This document shows positions 16,721 to 26,163 of a stretch of DNA of 64,000 nt, piece by piece. Both the position numbers and the translations under genes were made by a program. Numbering within the stretch: the first letter of the stretch is position 1; each line of letters starts with the position of its first letter. The notes under the pieces were generated by a model that was given only the letters and a program-made list of their open reading frames with translations, had not been told where the DNA came from and did not search any database. The stretch is from Paenibacillus antri (GTDB lineage Bacteria; Bacillota; Bacilli; Paenibacillales; YIM-B00363): NCBI RefSeq assembly GCF_005765165.1, contig NZ_VCIW01000001.1, positions 62,001 to 126,000 of the forward strand, in the 5' to 3' direction.

Positions 16721-18536
16721 GCGGTTCGTCTCCTTTCGCTCCTTCGATCGCCGGCAGCGTCACGATAGCCTCCGTCCCCTTGCCGGGCTCGCTCTTGTAA
16801 CTGAGGCCGAACGCTTCCCCGAAATACAATCGAATCCGCTCGTGCACGCCGCGAATGCCGATGCTGTGCAGGCCTGGATAAGACGATCGCCTGTCCGGTC
16901 CGGCCAGCATTTCGTTGAAACGCTCCACTTCCATGCCGACGCCGTTGTCCTCCACCGTCAGCAGCAGCCGCTCCGCCTCCCGCCAGCCGCGGATCGTAAT
17001 CAGGCCGCCGCCTTTCGACATTTCGAGCCCGTGCAGAATCGCGTTCTCCACGAGCGGTTGAAGCGTCAAGTGCAGCACCTTGTACTGCATGAGCGACTCG
17101 TCCACGTCGTAACGGACGGAGAAGGCGTCGCCGTAGCCGATCTTTTGCAAATCGATATAATTGCCGATATCCTGCAGTTCCTCCCGTAACGTATGCAACT
17201 CGCTCGACTTTCGGACGGAAGACTTAAGCAGACCGATGAGCGACGCCGTCATTCGCTCGATTTCAGGCTGTCGCTTCATATTGGCATACCACCGAATCGT
17301 TCCCAGCGAGTTGTACAGAAAATGGGGGTTGATCTGCGCAAGCAGCACCGAGAATTCGGCCTGCTGCTTCTCCATGCGCTCCTTGTAAACCGTCCTGATC
17401 AACTCGTCGATCCGGTCCAGCATCGTGTTAAACCGTAGGGCGAGCACCCCCGCTTCGTCCTGTCCCGCCGGCTTGATGCGGACGCCGAAATCGCCGTCCT
17501 CGACGCGGCGCATCGTCCGCTCCAGCATTTTGATGCCCCTGGTGGTCGACTTCGACAGGTAGACCGCGACGATGGCGGACACGATGACGGCCGCGAACGT
17601 GATCAGCACGATGACGAGCTGGAGCAGGCGGATTTTGCCAAAGAGCAGCGCCATCGGAATAAGGCAGACGATCGTCCATCCGTCCGGCGATCGCTTCTTC
17701 TGCGTCACCAGATATTTGCTGCCCTGCATCGTTACGATCCGGCTCTCCGCGAACGCCGCATTTCCGCCCCGGTCCGCCTCCGAAAGGCTGACTGCTTCCC
17801 GCAGCTTCGGGTACGTGCCGCCGGTAATGAATCCGCCGGACTCGTCGATGATCGCCGTGTTCTCGCGGAGAATCAGCGAGTCCCTCGCGCTCAGATCCCA
17901 GAAATAGCGGGAGTCGAGCAGGATGACGATTACGCCGTAGCTGCGGCTGACATGGCTTAAATCGATAAACGACCGGGCGAACAAAATTTCGTCCTCGTCC
18001 CGCGGGGACGCCGACCATAGCAGGTGCGGGCTCGTCCCGCCAAGCCTCGCTTCGGCGTCCTTCGCCAGGTGCGCCGCTCCGAGCTCGGTCATCCGACCGG
18101 CGCCGCCGTCGCGATTTTCCCACCAGTAGGTCATCCCGCCGGAGGTTCGGACGATCAAGGCCCGGATATACTCGTTGCCGTTGCCGAATTCGGACAACAG
18201 CGTACCCGCCCGAAGCCGGATCGACGCGGAATTTCCCTCTTCCGAGGACGGTTCCCCCGCGACGATCGACTTCAGTCGGTTGTTACCGAGCAAACTGACG
18301 GTCGATCCGACCAGCGTCTTGGCGCGGTATTCGATGTTGTCGGAAGCCTGATGAACGAGTTGCTGCGTCAGATCCCTGGTCTGGATTTCGGTGAATGAGC
18401 GAGCGGCATAAATCGCAAGCGTCCCGATCGCGATCGCCATCAAGACAATCAGAAACAGATTGGATATCAATATTTTCGTCCGGATCAACATGCTTCCGAA
18501 CAGATTCGGAAGCTTCCCCAGGCGCGGCGCCTTCAT
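16692..18536 (-). CDS. Sensor histidine kinase, YesM/LytS-like
   Basis: The 614-residue protein has a transmembrane helix at about 18-40, an extracytoplasmic sensor region of about 250 residues, a second helix near 305-330, a HAMP linker ('RTMRRVEDGDFGVRI'), the His_kinase block 'LAQINPHFLYNSLGTIRW' with the phosphorylated histidine, and an ATPase domain with N box 'QPLVENAILHG' and G box 'VEDNGVGM'. The start codon ATG overlaps the stop of the upstream binding-protein gene by four bases, and its end overlaps the regulator gene by 29 bases. The three proteins are therefore translationally coupled and likely form one sensing unit. Confidence 0.93.
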   Translation of the reverse strand: MKAPRLGKLPNLFGSMLIRTKILISNLFLIVLMAIAIGTLAIYAARSFTEIQTRDLTQQLVHQASDNIEYRAKTLVGSTVSLLGNNRLKSIVAGEPSSEEGNSASIRLRAGTLLSEFGNGNEYIRALIVRTSGGMTYWWENRDGGAGRMTELGAAHLAKDAEARLGGTSPHLLWSASPRDEDEILFARSFIDLSHVSRSYGVIVILLDSRYFWDLSARDSLILRENTAIIDESGGFITGGTYPKLREAVSLSEADRGGNAAFAESRIVTMQGSKYLVTQKKRSPDGWTIVCLIPMALLFGKIRLLQLVIVLITFAAVIVSAIVAVYLSKSTTRGIKMLERTMRRVEDGDFGVRIKPAGQDEAGVLALRFNTMLDRIDELIRTVYKERMEKQQAEFSVLLAQINPHFLYNSLGTIRWYANMKRQPEIERMTASLIGLLKSSVRKSSELHTLREELQDIGNYIDLQKIGYGDAFSVRYDVDESLMQYKVLHLTLQPLVENAILHGLEMSKGGGLITIRGWREAERLLLTVEDNGVGMEVERFNEMLAGPDRRSSYPGLHSIGIRGVHERIRLYFGEAFGLSYKSEPGKGTEAIVTLPAIEGAKGDEPHVESDDRRG

Positions 18537-19888
18537 CGGTTGCCCCCTCCTACGGAATTCCCCTGAGGCTTGCGGATTCCGTCGAAAGCTTCGTCGAGCC
18601 CGCGGATGGCGGCGTCTACGTCATGATCCGGATCGAGCAGGTAGTCGGCTATCCCCGCGTGAAATGCGCGGCTCAGCTCGGGGCTGATGAAATCCGGAAG
18701 GACGCCCGACCAGTCCACCGTGCGGCCGGGCTTTATATACTGATTATGGAGCTCCAGGAGCGCGGGATCGAGATTGCCGCCGATGTCCTTAACGACGGAG
18801 ATTCCTTTTTTATTCTCCTGCAGCGAACGTCCCATTTCCGGCTGGGCGAACAGCTCCAGCAGTTCCATGGCAAGATCGGCATGCCGGGAAAGCGGATTGA
18901 CCACAATGCCGCCCGTCGCTTTCATGGCGAATTTCGCAGAGCCGGGCACGTCGGATACCGGCAACGGGAACAAGCCGATCTCCGCGTCCGCGCGCTTGGA
19001 CCGCACGCCGTCTACGCTCCATGTGCCGCCGATGATCATGGCCGCCCGCCCGTCCGCGACCATCGCCAGCGCCTCGTCCCAGCTTGTCTCGAACGGATTC
19101 GCGTTCACGTAGCGAAAGCGCTCGCCCAACCGTTCGATCGGGCCCGCGAAGGCCGCCTTGCTCTGCTCGAACGTCGTCGCTCCGGCGCTCAGGTCTTCGA
19201 TCAAGGCAGGGTTCGCAACCAACGACGACGGAATGAAGTCGGCGCCGAGATCCCAGAACAGCGTCCAGCTTTCCTTATAGCCGGCTGCGATCGGCATGAT
19301 GCCTTGCGCCTCCAACCGGCGGCACACATCTAGAAATTCGCTCCATGTCTTAGGTATGTCGACGATACCTGCACGGGTAAAGGCATCTTTGTTGTACGTC
19401 ACGCCCAGTCCGTTCGCGTCGATCGGCAGCGTCCATACTCGTCCATCCTCGGTCTTGGATCCGTACAAATACTCAGGTTCGAGTCGATCGAGGAACGGAC
19501 GCCCGGTCAGATCGGTCGCATATCCAGACTCGATCAGGTCGCGCCCTCCATGAATGTTGTCCAGCATATAGAGGTCCGGCATCTCGTCTGTGGCCACCTT
19601 CATCCTCAGCATCGACATGTACTCTCCCCCGTCAAGCGGCAGAGCCGTAACCGTGACGCCGGGATGCGTCTCCTGAAACTTTCGGATGCCGGAATCGATC
19701 CATTTGCGGCTGCCGTCCTCTCCGAAATGATGCAGCCAGACGAGGCGGATCGGTTCAGTGCCCCCTTCGCCGCTGCCCAGCATCGACGGGTGGTTCGCTT
19801 CTCGAAACATCCCAGCCAATGTCATCGCTCCGGCAACCGTGACGAGCAGCAATATGCAGGTGCAAACGATCCATTTCGTTTCTTTCAT
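18533..19888 (-). CDS. Membrane-anchored solute-binding protein of the sensor triad
   Basis: The 451-residue protein is a family-1 extracellular sugar-binding protein ('LVWLHHFGEDGSRKWI', 'YGSKTEDGRVWTLPIDANG', 'IGGTWSVDG'). Its hydrophobic N-terminus (about 7-27) has no cysteine at a lipobox position, unlike the three transporter-linked binding proteins in this window, so it may keep an uncleaved membrane anchor. No permease gene adjoins it: it directly precedes the kinase with an ATGA overlap. In known three-component sugar-sensing systems such a protein presents ligand to the kinase, and that role is inferred here. A perfect cre site lies 32 bp upstream of its start. Confidence 0.82.
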   Translation of the reverse strand: MKETKWIVCTCILLLVTVAGAMTLAGMFREANHPSMLGSGEGGTEPIRLVWLHHFGEDGSRKWIDSGIRKFQETHPGVTVTALPLDGGEYMSMLRMKVATDEMPDLYMLDNIHGGRDLIESGYATDLTGRPFLDRLEPEYLYGSKTEDGRVWTLPIDANGLGVTYNKDAFTRAGIVDIPKTWSEFLDVCRRLEAQGIMPIAAGYKESWTLFWDLGADFIPSSLVANPALIEDLSAGATTFEQSKAAFAGPIERLGERFRYVNANPFETSWDEALAMVADGRAAMIIGGTWSVDGVRSKRADAEIGLFPLPVSDVPGSAKFAMKATGGIVVNPLSRHADLAMELLELFAQPEMGRSLQENKKGISVVKDIGGNLDPALLELHNQYIKPGRTVDWSGVLPDFISPELSRAFHAGIADYLLDPDHDVDAAIRGLDEAFDGIRKPQGNSVGGGNR

Positions 19889-19919
19889 ATAAACCCTCTT
19901 TTTAAGATAGCATTATTTA

Positions 19920-19933
19920 TGAAAGCGGTGTCA
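19920..19933 (-). promoter_or_regulatory. cre site upstream of the sensor triad
   Basis: TGAAAGCGGTGTCA on the plus strand matches TGWAANCGNTNWCA at all positions. It lies between possible -35 (ATGACA) and -10 (TATCTT) elements of the minus-strand promoter, so CcpA binding would shut the sensor genes off during growth on preferred sugars. Confidence 0.7.
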
Positions 19934-20108
19934 TAATAATTGTACACCTTTAGCCCATCCGCTGCACGAGGAGTTCTAATTAGGAATATGAATGAACTTT
20001 CAGCCGACTTCCGCGTACGTTCACTGCGAACATTTCGCGAACGAATTGCCTTTCTCATTACAGGAACGGCTGCCCGTTACTTTCGCCAACTAGCGAACAA
20101 CCGAATAG

Positions 20109-20612
20109 CTAAAAACGTTGGTCTCCATAATTCTTCAAGACATGATATAAAATCACCCAAATACTCAAAACCACCAAATAAATACCGAATGAATAATAAA
20201 GACTGTATCCAAGTCGGTAATGAAAAATCCCGACGGATTCGCACAATCGTTCGAACCCGGCGCTCACGAATGCCCACACCAAAATGTACGCAAGCGAATA
20301 ACGCGGTGTAACGCGGAAAAAGTCATATAGATAAAAGAAAAGAAAACTGAATGGCGCATACATTACATGGGAAACAAAGTCCATCGCTTCAAAGCGGGAA
20401 GAATCATTAATTACATAATAACTAACCGGATACACACTTAACGTATGATCGAAAAAAAATCCGCAAAACACGCCGCACATAAGATACACGCCGGCCGTCT
20501 TTTTAGGAAAACGCCGCGGAAGCCATAACAACATCAATGTTCCGACGAAGAGGGCAACGACGATAAACCACTCGTTCGTATTGAAATGATGATCGTAACG
20601 AATTTCGTTCAA
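20109..20612 (-). CDS. Small integral membrane protein, CBO0543-like
   Basis: The 167-residue protein has about five hydrophobic helices and scattered charged loops ('WLPRRFPKKTAG', 'FERLCESVGIFHY'). It resembles the CBO0543 group of uncharacterised Bacillota membrane proteins; this match is from memory of the family pattern and should be treated as tentative. Its start overlaps the stop of the neighbouring similar gene by ATGA, so the pair is coupled. Base composition is clearly richer in AT than the flanking sugar genes. Confidence 0.65.
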   Translation of the reverse strand: MNEIRYDHHFNTNEWFIVVALFVGTLMLLWLPRRFPKKTAGVYLMCGVFCGFFFDHTLSVYPVSYYVINDSSRFEAMDFVSHVMYAPFSFLFFYLYDFFRVTPRYSLAYILVWAFVSAGFERLCESVGIFHYRLGYSLYYSFGIYLVVLSIWVILYHVLKNYGDQRF

Positions 20613-21082
20613 GATTTACCTGAGACCTCCTTATCCAGGCCTATAAACCAACGTGCAATCCACCAGACGGACAACACGAATAACCCATACATTAAAAGCG
20701 AATAGCCTACATTCCATCTCGCGAACTCCATGAGACCAAGCAGCAAATAGACCTGATCCGCCCCGCACAACACCATTACGATGATCGCCGATAATGCCAC
20801 TCGCCATTTCGCTTTTAGGTGTGAAAGGAGGGCGCAAACAGCCATGAGGACGAGAAAAGGGATAACGATAAAACGACAAATATACATTGCAAAGGCGCCA
20901 TCTATTTTTCGAGTGAGCGGAGCCCAGTTCAGATTAACATCCAGCGTAGTGAATAGCGAAATCGTTAACACCACAATCACGAAGTACAGAAAAACCAATT
21001 CTGTCAGCGTTAACCTTTTGGGTATGAACGCGAATACAATCATCACAAACCATGCCATTAGAGACAGAACCGCGAGTGACAC
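20609..21082 (-). CDS. Small integral membrane protein, partner of the preceding gene
   Basis: About 157 residues with five hydrophobic helices ('MAWFVMIVFAFIPKRLTLTELVF' region onward). Layout and length match its downstream partner, suggesting a duplicated family. I favour the GTG at 21080-21082, eight bases after AAAGGA; an ATG three codons upstream lies directly on that purine run. The function is unknown, and no sugar-related motif is visible. Confidence 0.6.
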   Translation of the reverse strand: MSLAVLSLMAWFVMIVFAFIPKRLTLTELVFLYFVIVVLTISLFTTLDVNLNWAPLTRKIDGAFAMYICRFIVIPFLVLMAVCALLSHLKAKWRVALSAIIVMVLCGADQVYLLLGLMEFARWNVGYSLLMYGLFVLSVWWIARWFIGLDKEVSGKS

Positions 21083-21210
21083 CGCAATCATCCTTTGAGG
21101 AGAGTTGGCAGATCCAGTTACAAATTATTCCCATACACCTCTATAAAAATCCGGATCGACTTCCCTCCCAACGACACTCCGTTAAACGTACATCCGTACA
21201 GTTCCAAAGC

Positions 21211-21243
21211 AAAAAATCCCTTGAGTATCAAGGGATTTTTTTT
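21211..21243. terminator. Strong bidirectional terminator
   Basis: AAAAATCCCTTGA and TCAAGGGATTTTT form a perfect 13-bp stem with a 3-base loop, giving a T tract on both strands. It ends the response-regulator transcript, whose stop lies 74 bp upstream on the minus strand. Confidence 0.9.
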
Positions 21244-21316
21244 CGTTGTGCGGTCGTCTCGTTTAGCGCAACGACGGCAGCCAATGATTGGAACTGCTGT
21301 CGTAGTCTGTCCGCAT

Positions 21317-22900
21317 TCATCTTCCCTTATTGCGCAGCTCCGACGGGGTCACTCCGGTATACTTCTTGAAAATTTTGGAAAAGTAGCTCCTCTCATAATA
21401 TCCCAGCTTCATTGCGACGGACTCGACCATATCGTCCGTGTTCTCTAACATCTTCGCCGCGATGCCCATCTTAAATTTGTGAACGTAGTCCGTGAAGTTC
21501 TCCCCTGTCAGCCGCTTAAAGTAGCGGGAAAAGTAGCTCGCATTCAATCCTAAGTGCTGGGCCATCTCAAGGGAGCCGACGTTCTCCGACAAATTGCTAA
21601 TGATATATTGGTCGACCGCTCGCAGCTTCGCCTCCTGCAGTCCCGTCTCGACCGGCGCGTGAACTTCGCCCATAAGCTCCGACAGTTTCCACTTCATTAA
21701 ACTCAAGAGGTCGTTACTAGACAGCGTAGATTCCAATACGCTATAAAAGGCTTCGTCCGCCGTCTTATTCGCGAACTTTAACTCCAGAAAGCGCACGGTA
21801 TCCACGCATGATTGTATCCATTCCTGCGGGTTGATCCGTTGCTCCCTCGCGGTCTCTTGCATCTGCAGCAGGGACTGATTCAGCGATGCGTCGTTCCCTT
21901 CCTGAACGGCCTTGATCAGCCCTTTCTTTACCGCATCGAACAAGTGACCCGCCGGATGATATACGTCTTGTTTCGAGCTCCACTCGACATAGGTTGGATC
22001 CGAATAGAAAGCATGGTGTTTGTTTCGCAACATTCGCTTGTAAACATCGCGAATCGCTCCCAACATGGGCGAGTCCGGCGCGTGAATAAAATGCAGATCG
22101 ATTTTCAAAAATTCCATACATGCGCGCCTTACTTCGCGAATATAAGCCTCCAAGTACTCTTGGGGTTTGGTCGTCACGGCGCTTCGGAAATTTAATAGCA
22201 CCGCTACCTCCCCCTTGTAGTGAAAGACGTAGATTCCTTCATGCCGTTCGGACAATTCGGAAGCGATGTTGTAAACCGAATATCTTAGGACTTCGACATC
22301 CTTGCACGGATATCGGGAGATCAGACTAGAATATGCGATATTTCCGATCGATAGTTTGAACAGGGGATAGTCCCATTTCATGCCAAGCCGCTCCGCATAG
22401 CCGAGCAGCGAATGCTCATCGCTGCTCCCTTTGACCAACTGGTCGAAGAAAGAAGTCTTTAATACGTCCAGATTTCGTTTGAAATCTTCCCGATACGCGG
22501 ACTGGGCATCGAATCCGATATGGTCTTCAATCGCTTTCATGGATCTCTTAAGGGTGTCCTCCAACTGCGTAGCGATTAACTGGTCTTTGAGCAAGTAATC
22601 ATCCGCATTCATATGGAGCGCTTGTTTCAGATAATGAAAGTCCTCATAACAGGTTAAAAAAATGATTCTGACATCCGGTTTCAAGCTTTTGAACCGATCG
22701 GCCAGTTGGAGACCGTTCATTTGCGGCAATCCGATATCCGATACGACGATATCGGGTTTCTCCTGTTTGAACTTGTCCAGCGCTTTCACGCTGGAGTAAG
22801 CATCCGCACAAATCCTCAAACCAAGCTTCTCCCAGTCGATCAACTGGCGTAAAAACTTCAACATGAGAACGTCGTCATCAATGAGCATGACCTTGTACAC
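21317..22900 (-). CDS. YesN-like AraC-type response regulator
   Basis: The 527-residue protein has a receiver domain at 1-120 (acidic D8-D10, phospho-acceptor D55 in 'VVSDIGLPQMNG', lysine in 'DDYLLKD'), a long middle region and a C-terminal AraC domain ('SLEMAQHLGLNASYFSRYF', 'VESVAMKLGYYERSYFSKIF'). I start it at GTG 22898-22900 behind GTAGGAGG, which gives the normal 'VYKVMLIDDD' receiver start; the longer frame to 23008 runs into the kinase gene. It follows the kinase by 13 bp. It is the likely reader of the conserved promoter motif found before four transcription units between 26.1 and 32.9 kb. Confidence 0.92.
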   Translation of the reverse strand: MYKVMLIDDDVLMLKFLRQLIDWEKLGLRICADAYSSVKALDKFKQEKPDIVVSDIGLPQMNGLQLADRFKSLKPDVRIIFLTCYEDFHYLKQALHMNADDYLLKDQLIATQLEDTLKRSMKAIEDHIGFDAQSAYREDFKRNLDVLKTSFFDQLVKGSSDEHSLLGYAERLGMKWDYPLFKLSIGNIAYSSLISRYPCKDVEVLRYSVYNIASELSERHEGIYVFHYKGEVAVLLNFRSAVTTKPQEYLEAYIREVRRACMEFLKIDLHFIHAPDSPMLGAIRDVYKRMLRNKHHAFYSDPTYVEWSSKQDVYHPAGHLFDAVKKGLIKAVQEGNDASLNQSLLQMQETAREQRINPQEWIQSCVDTVRFLELKFANKTADEAFYSVLESTLSSNDLLSLMKWKLSELMGEVHAPVETGLQEAKLRAVDQYIISNLSENVGSLEMAQHLGLNASYFSRYFKRLTGENFTDYVHKFKMGIAAKMLENTDDMVESVAMKLGYYERSYFSKIFKKYTGVTPSELRNKGR

Positions 22901-22913
22901 GGGCGTTGTCCTC

Positions 22914-24641
22914 CTACATCGATGGGTTTTCGGCAATGGGAATTCGGAGATGTATCGTAACGCCGGCGTCGGCATTCGATTCGATGCGAAGGGACGCTTG
23001 CATTCCATACGTAAGCTGCAGACGTCTCGCGATATTCGTTACGCCGATATGTTCGGAAGCGGCGTCTTCATCCGTTCCGTCCCCTTCCAACAATCGGTTC
23101 ATGTCGTCGATATGCGCTGTAGACATCCCCACCCCATTGTCCGAGATCCGGATGACGAGCGCCCCGTCGATTTTCTCGGCCGACAGTCGTATGCCGGGAT
23201 GCTCTCCCCGCTCCGAGAACCCATGCACGATCGCATTCTCGATCAAGGGCTGCAGCATTAATTTCGGCACAAGACTGTCCTCGACTTCTTCCGAAAGGTT
23301 AGCCTGAAAGTCGATTCGCATGTCGTTACGCATCTCCATCAGGCTCACGTAATGACGAAGAACGTCGCATTCTTCTTTCAAGGTAGCCTTCTCATCCATT
23401 CGCAAATAATTACGAAGCAGCATCATAAGAGAAGCGACTTTCTCGCTATGAAACTTATCTTGGCGTAATGCAAGGCTGATCTTCATCGCATTGAGCGTAT
23501 TGAGCAGGAAGTGCGGGCGAATTTGATTCGCGAGCGCCTGAAGCTCCATAACTCGCTTTTCTTTCTGCTCGCTCTCGATGCCTGCGATGAGCTCGTTAAT
23601 TTGGTCGAGCATCTGATTCAATGTCTTGCCCAAATCATTGATCTCATCGTCTCCGGTTACCGGAAAACGTATGGACCGGTTCCCGCTTCCGAATTGAACG
23701 GCCAAACGTTGAAGCCGATGAATCGGACGATGCAGATTGCGCGCCAGCAAGACGGACAAAACGAGAAAAATCGAAACAAGGACCATAATGAACAACGCGC
23801 TGATATAGAACGTTCTCGTTAACTGACCGGTCACTTGTTCCTGGGGGGTTTCTAAGACTAGCGTCCATCCCACGCTCGGGATCGAGGCACTATTTCGTAT
23901 ACTATCCTTGTTTGGCTGCATCGGCCTCAGCGCGACATCCTCGGAACCGGCAAATCGTTTCCCTTCGCGAAATAATGCAAATTTCCCCGTAGGAACCGAT
24001 CGAAATAATTCGTAAAAATACTTTTCGGAGATGCCGACATTCAGGATCCCCAATATATTTCGATTACTAGGGTCGCGAATCACTCTCGTTCCATAGTAAT
24101 AACGTTCGGGATAGGTATGCGAAGAAATTTCTCCAAGCCATTGAAGATGACCGGTAGAATCAAGTTCGACTTTCGGCCGGATCAACCCCCAATGGTTCCT
24201 AAGTTGATCTACGGTTTTGCCTCGGGAAAAGAAACCCGGAGTCGAAATGATTAAGCCATGTTCATTGGCCAAAAACATATGGATATACGGCTGCGACGTC
24301 TTCACGGATACGAGACTAAGCAGATTCTCAAGATCGGTAAACATTCGGTAGTCTTCGAAGTCCACGATTCGTTCAACATGCGAATATCGTTCAAGGTAGG
24401 TGTGCAATTCATCATTCTCTACGAATAGAAGCGACGCATAGGATAAATCCTCGATCGTCTCTTCCATTTCTTTCGCCATCACTTCAAGAACGCCCTTATT
24501 GGTTAAACGAATGTTATCCATCATCGTTTCTTTGTTAGTCGTGTAAGAGAGAATCGATACGGTCACGATGGGAAGCAACACCAGCACGATAAAATAAATC
24601 TGTATTTTCCGGTAGTAAGAACTCCGAAACAGCTTCCTCAT
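22914..24641 (-). CDS. YesM-like sensor histidine kinase
   Basis: The 575-residue kinase has a transmembrane helix at about 12-34, a long extracellular Cache-like sensor, a second helix near 280-302 ('SALFIMVLVSIFLVLSVLLA'), a HAMP segment, the phosphorylation block 'ANQIRPHFLLNTLNAMKI' and an ATPase domain ('LQPLIENAIVHGF', 'ISDNGVGM'). ATG at 24639-24641 is preceded by CGGTGA; a GTG three codons earlier is possible. It sits between the binding protein and the regulator, so it probably senses the sugar handled by this ABC system. Confidence 0.92.
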   Translation of the reverse strand: MRKLFRSSYYRKIQIYFIVLVLLPIVTVSILSYTTNKETMMDNIRLTNKGVLEVMAKEMEETIEDLSYASLLFVENDELHTYLERYSHVERIVDFEDYRMFTDLENLLSLVSVKTSQPYIHMFLANEHGLIISTPGFFSRGKTVDQLRNHWGLIRPKVELDSTGHLQWLGEISSHTYPERYYYGTRVIRDPSNRNILGILNVGISEKYFYELFRSVPTGKFALFREGKRFAGSEDVALRPMQPNKDSIRNSASIPSVGWTLVLETPQEQVTGQLTRTFYISALFIMVLVSIFLVLSVLLARNLHRPIHRLQRLAVQFGSGNRSIRFPVTGDDEINDLGKTLNQMLDQINELIAGIESEQKEKRVMELQALANQIRPHFLLNTLNAMKISLALRQDKFHSEKVASLMMLLRNYLRMDEKATLKEECDVLRHYVSLMEMRNDMRIDFQANLSEEVEDSLVPKLMLQPLIENAIVHGFSERGEHPGIRLSAEKIDGALVIRISDNGVGMSTAHIDDMNRLLEGDGTDEDAASEHIGVTNIARRLQLTYGMQASLRIESNADAGVTIHLRIPIAENPSM

Positions 24642-24691
24642 CGTAATCACCGCTGCTTTAGATTTACTCCTAGTTTACCATGCAAGAAGGA

Positions 24692-24720
24692 ACAGAAGGA
24701 TACCGACGGTATCCTTCTGT
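24692..24720 (-). terminator. Hairpin between binding-protein and kinase genes
   Basis: ACAGAAGGATACC and GGTATCCTTCTGT pair perfectly around a 3-base loop. Few T residues follow on the minus strand, so it may act as partial terminator or mRNA stabiliser, keeping the binding protein abundant and the kinase scarce. Confidence 0.65.
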
Positions 24721-24737
24721 CTTTTCCAAATTGTTCA

Positions 24738-26123
24738 TTATTTATTCTCGTCGATTACCTTTGTCGCTTCGTCTACCATCCACTTCTGAACATCGTCGAT
24801 CGACTCGTCGGAAAGCATGAATCGGCTGAATCCATCGCTTTGAATCTTAGCTAATTGCGAGCCGAATGTCGTGACGACCTGAGAAGCGTCAAGATATTGA
24901 ATGTCCGAACCGAACAAGGTCGACTTCAACGATTCCACATCGTACATATCCGCCTTATCCCCGATAAGTCGAGTCAGTACCGCCTCGTGATCGGCCTTCT
25001 TCCAGCCGGAGAACTCCATGCGAGCTTCCGAATCCACCGTGGTCAAGAAGCGCATGAGCTGGAAGGAAGCATCCTTCTGTTTCGAAGTCGCGCCCATCGC
25101 GACATGGCCGCCTCCGACGAAATACTTGCCGCCTTCGTACTCTTTCGGAAGCGCGTGCTCCGGCGGAAGCGGAACAGGCGCGAATGCCGTTTTGAATGTA
25201 TGAGGGTACTGCTCGACGTTGCCCGGATCCGGAATCATAAAGCTTCCCGAAAGCAGCATCGCGGCTTCGCCGTTGAAAAACTCCGTACGATAAGCGAGCT
25301 TCGCGGCGATGACGTCGGCGTAAGGCTTGGCCGATTTGTCGATCGACTCCATATCTTTGCGGAGCTGGAAGAAGTACTTGTACGTCGGATCCGAGAAGTG
25401 CGTCGTCCCGTCTTGATAGCGGAAAGGATCTCTCATGATCGTTTGAGCCGGCGGATTTTGGTACATCTCCCAAGTATGGAAGTAGGTTCCGTACATCTTG
25501 TCCTTCGTCAGCTTCTTCGCATATTCGCGGAAATCGTCCCACGTCCAACCGTATTTCGGAACCGGCAATCCCGCTGCATCGAGAGCATCCTTATTCAACA
25601 GGACGAATTGATAACCCGTAGAGTATTGCATCCCGTAATACGTTCCGTCGATCTGCGGATTCACGTAATATTCGTCTTCCGGGACGATCGCGTTTTTCTC
25701 GTAAAGCTCATTCAACGGCGCAAGCGCTCCGCGGGCGGCCCGTTCCATCACGGCATTCAAGCTGGGAATGCTAACGACGTCGACCTCTTCGCCCGAAGAG
25801 ATCAAGAAGTCAAGCTTCTTCAACATCTCCACGGAATTGCCCGGCACCAAGACAACATGCTCTACCTTGATGTTCGGATTCTCTTGTTCGAACTGATCGA
25901 GAAGCGCTCTTGTGCTTTTCGCTTGCTCTTCGTTATCGAAGTTATAGTACTTGATGGACGCCGCTTCCGCCTCCGGAGTTGCTTCTTCCGACGTTGTCCG
26001 ATCGGTTGCGGCCCCTGAATTTCCTTCCTCATTTCCTTCGTTCGCGGAGTTTGCGCCGCATGCGCCGAGCACGAAAGCCGCTGCGAGCACCATGCATAAT
26101 AGTGTAGAAAACTTCTTTTTCAC
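24738..26123 (-). CDS. ABC transporter sugar-binding lipoprotein (MsmE-like)
   Basis: The 461-residue lipoprotein has a signal sequence with lipobox LGAC and a low-complexity Gly/Asn/Glu linker, then a family-1 sugar-binding fold ('YYNFDNEEQAKSTRALLDQFEQENPNIKVEHV', of which the first 12 residues are the distinctive start). GTG start with GGGGGAAGG upstream. It follows the two permease genes and precedes the kinase and regulator. It also has its own promoter region carrying cre-like sites and the conserved regulatory motif, so it can be expressed separately from the permeases. Confidence 0.92.
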   Translation of the reverse strand: MKKKFSTLLCMVLAAAFVLGACGANSANEGNEEGNSGAATDRTTSEEATPEAEAASIKYYNFDNEEQAKSTRALLDQFEQENPNIKVEHVVLVPGNSVEMLKKLDFLISSGEEVDVVSIPSLNAVMERAARGALAPLNELYEKNAIVPEDEYYVNPQIDGTYYGMQYSTGYQFVLLNKDALDAAGLPVPKYGWTWDDFREYAKKLTKDKMYGTYFHTWEMYQNPPAQTIMRDPFRYQDGTTHFSDPTYKYFFQLRKDMESIDKSAKPYADVIAAKLAYRTEFFNGEAAMLLSGSFMIPDPGNVEQYPHTFKTAFAPVPLPPEHALPKEYEGGKYFVGGGHVAMGATSKQKDASFQLMRFLTTVDSEARMEFSGWKKADHEAVLTRLIGDKADMYDVESLKSTLFGSDIQYLDASQVVTTFGSQLAKIQSDGFSRFMLSDESIDDVQKWMVDEATKVIDENK

Positions 26124-26163
26124 TTGCCTTCCCCCTATTAGTAAGTTAATCGCTTACAAGATG

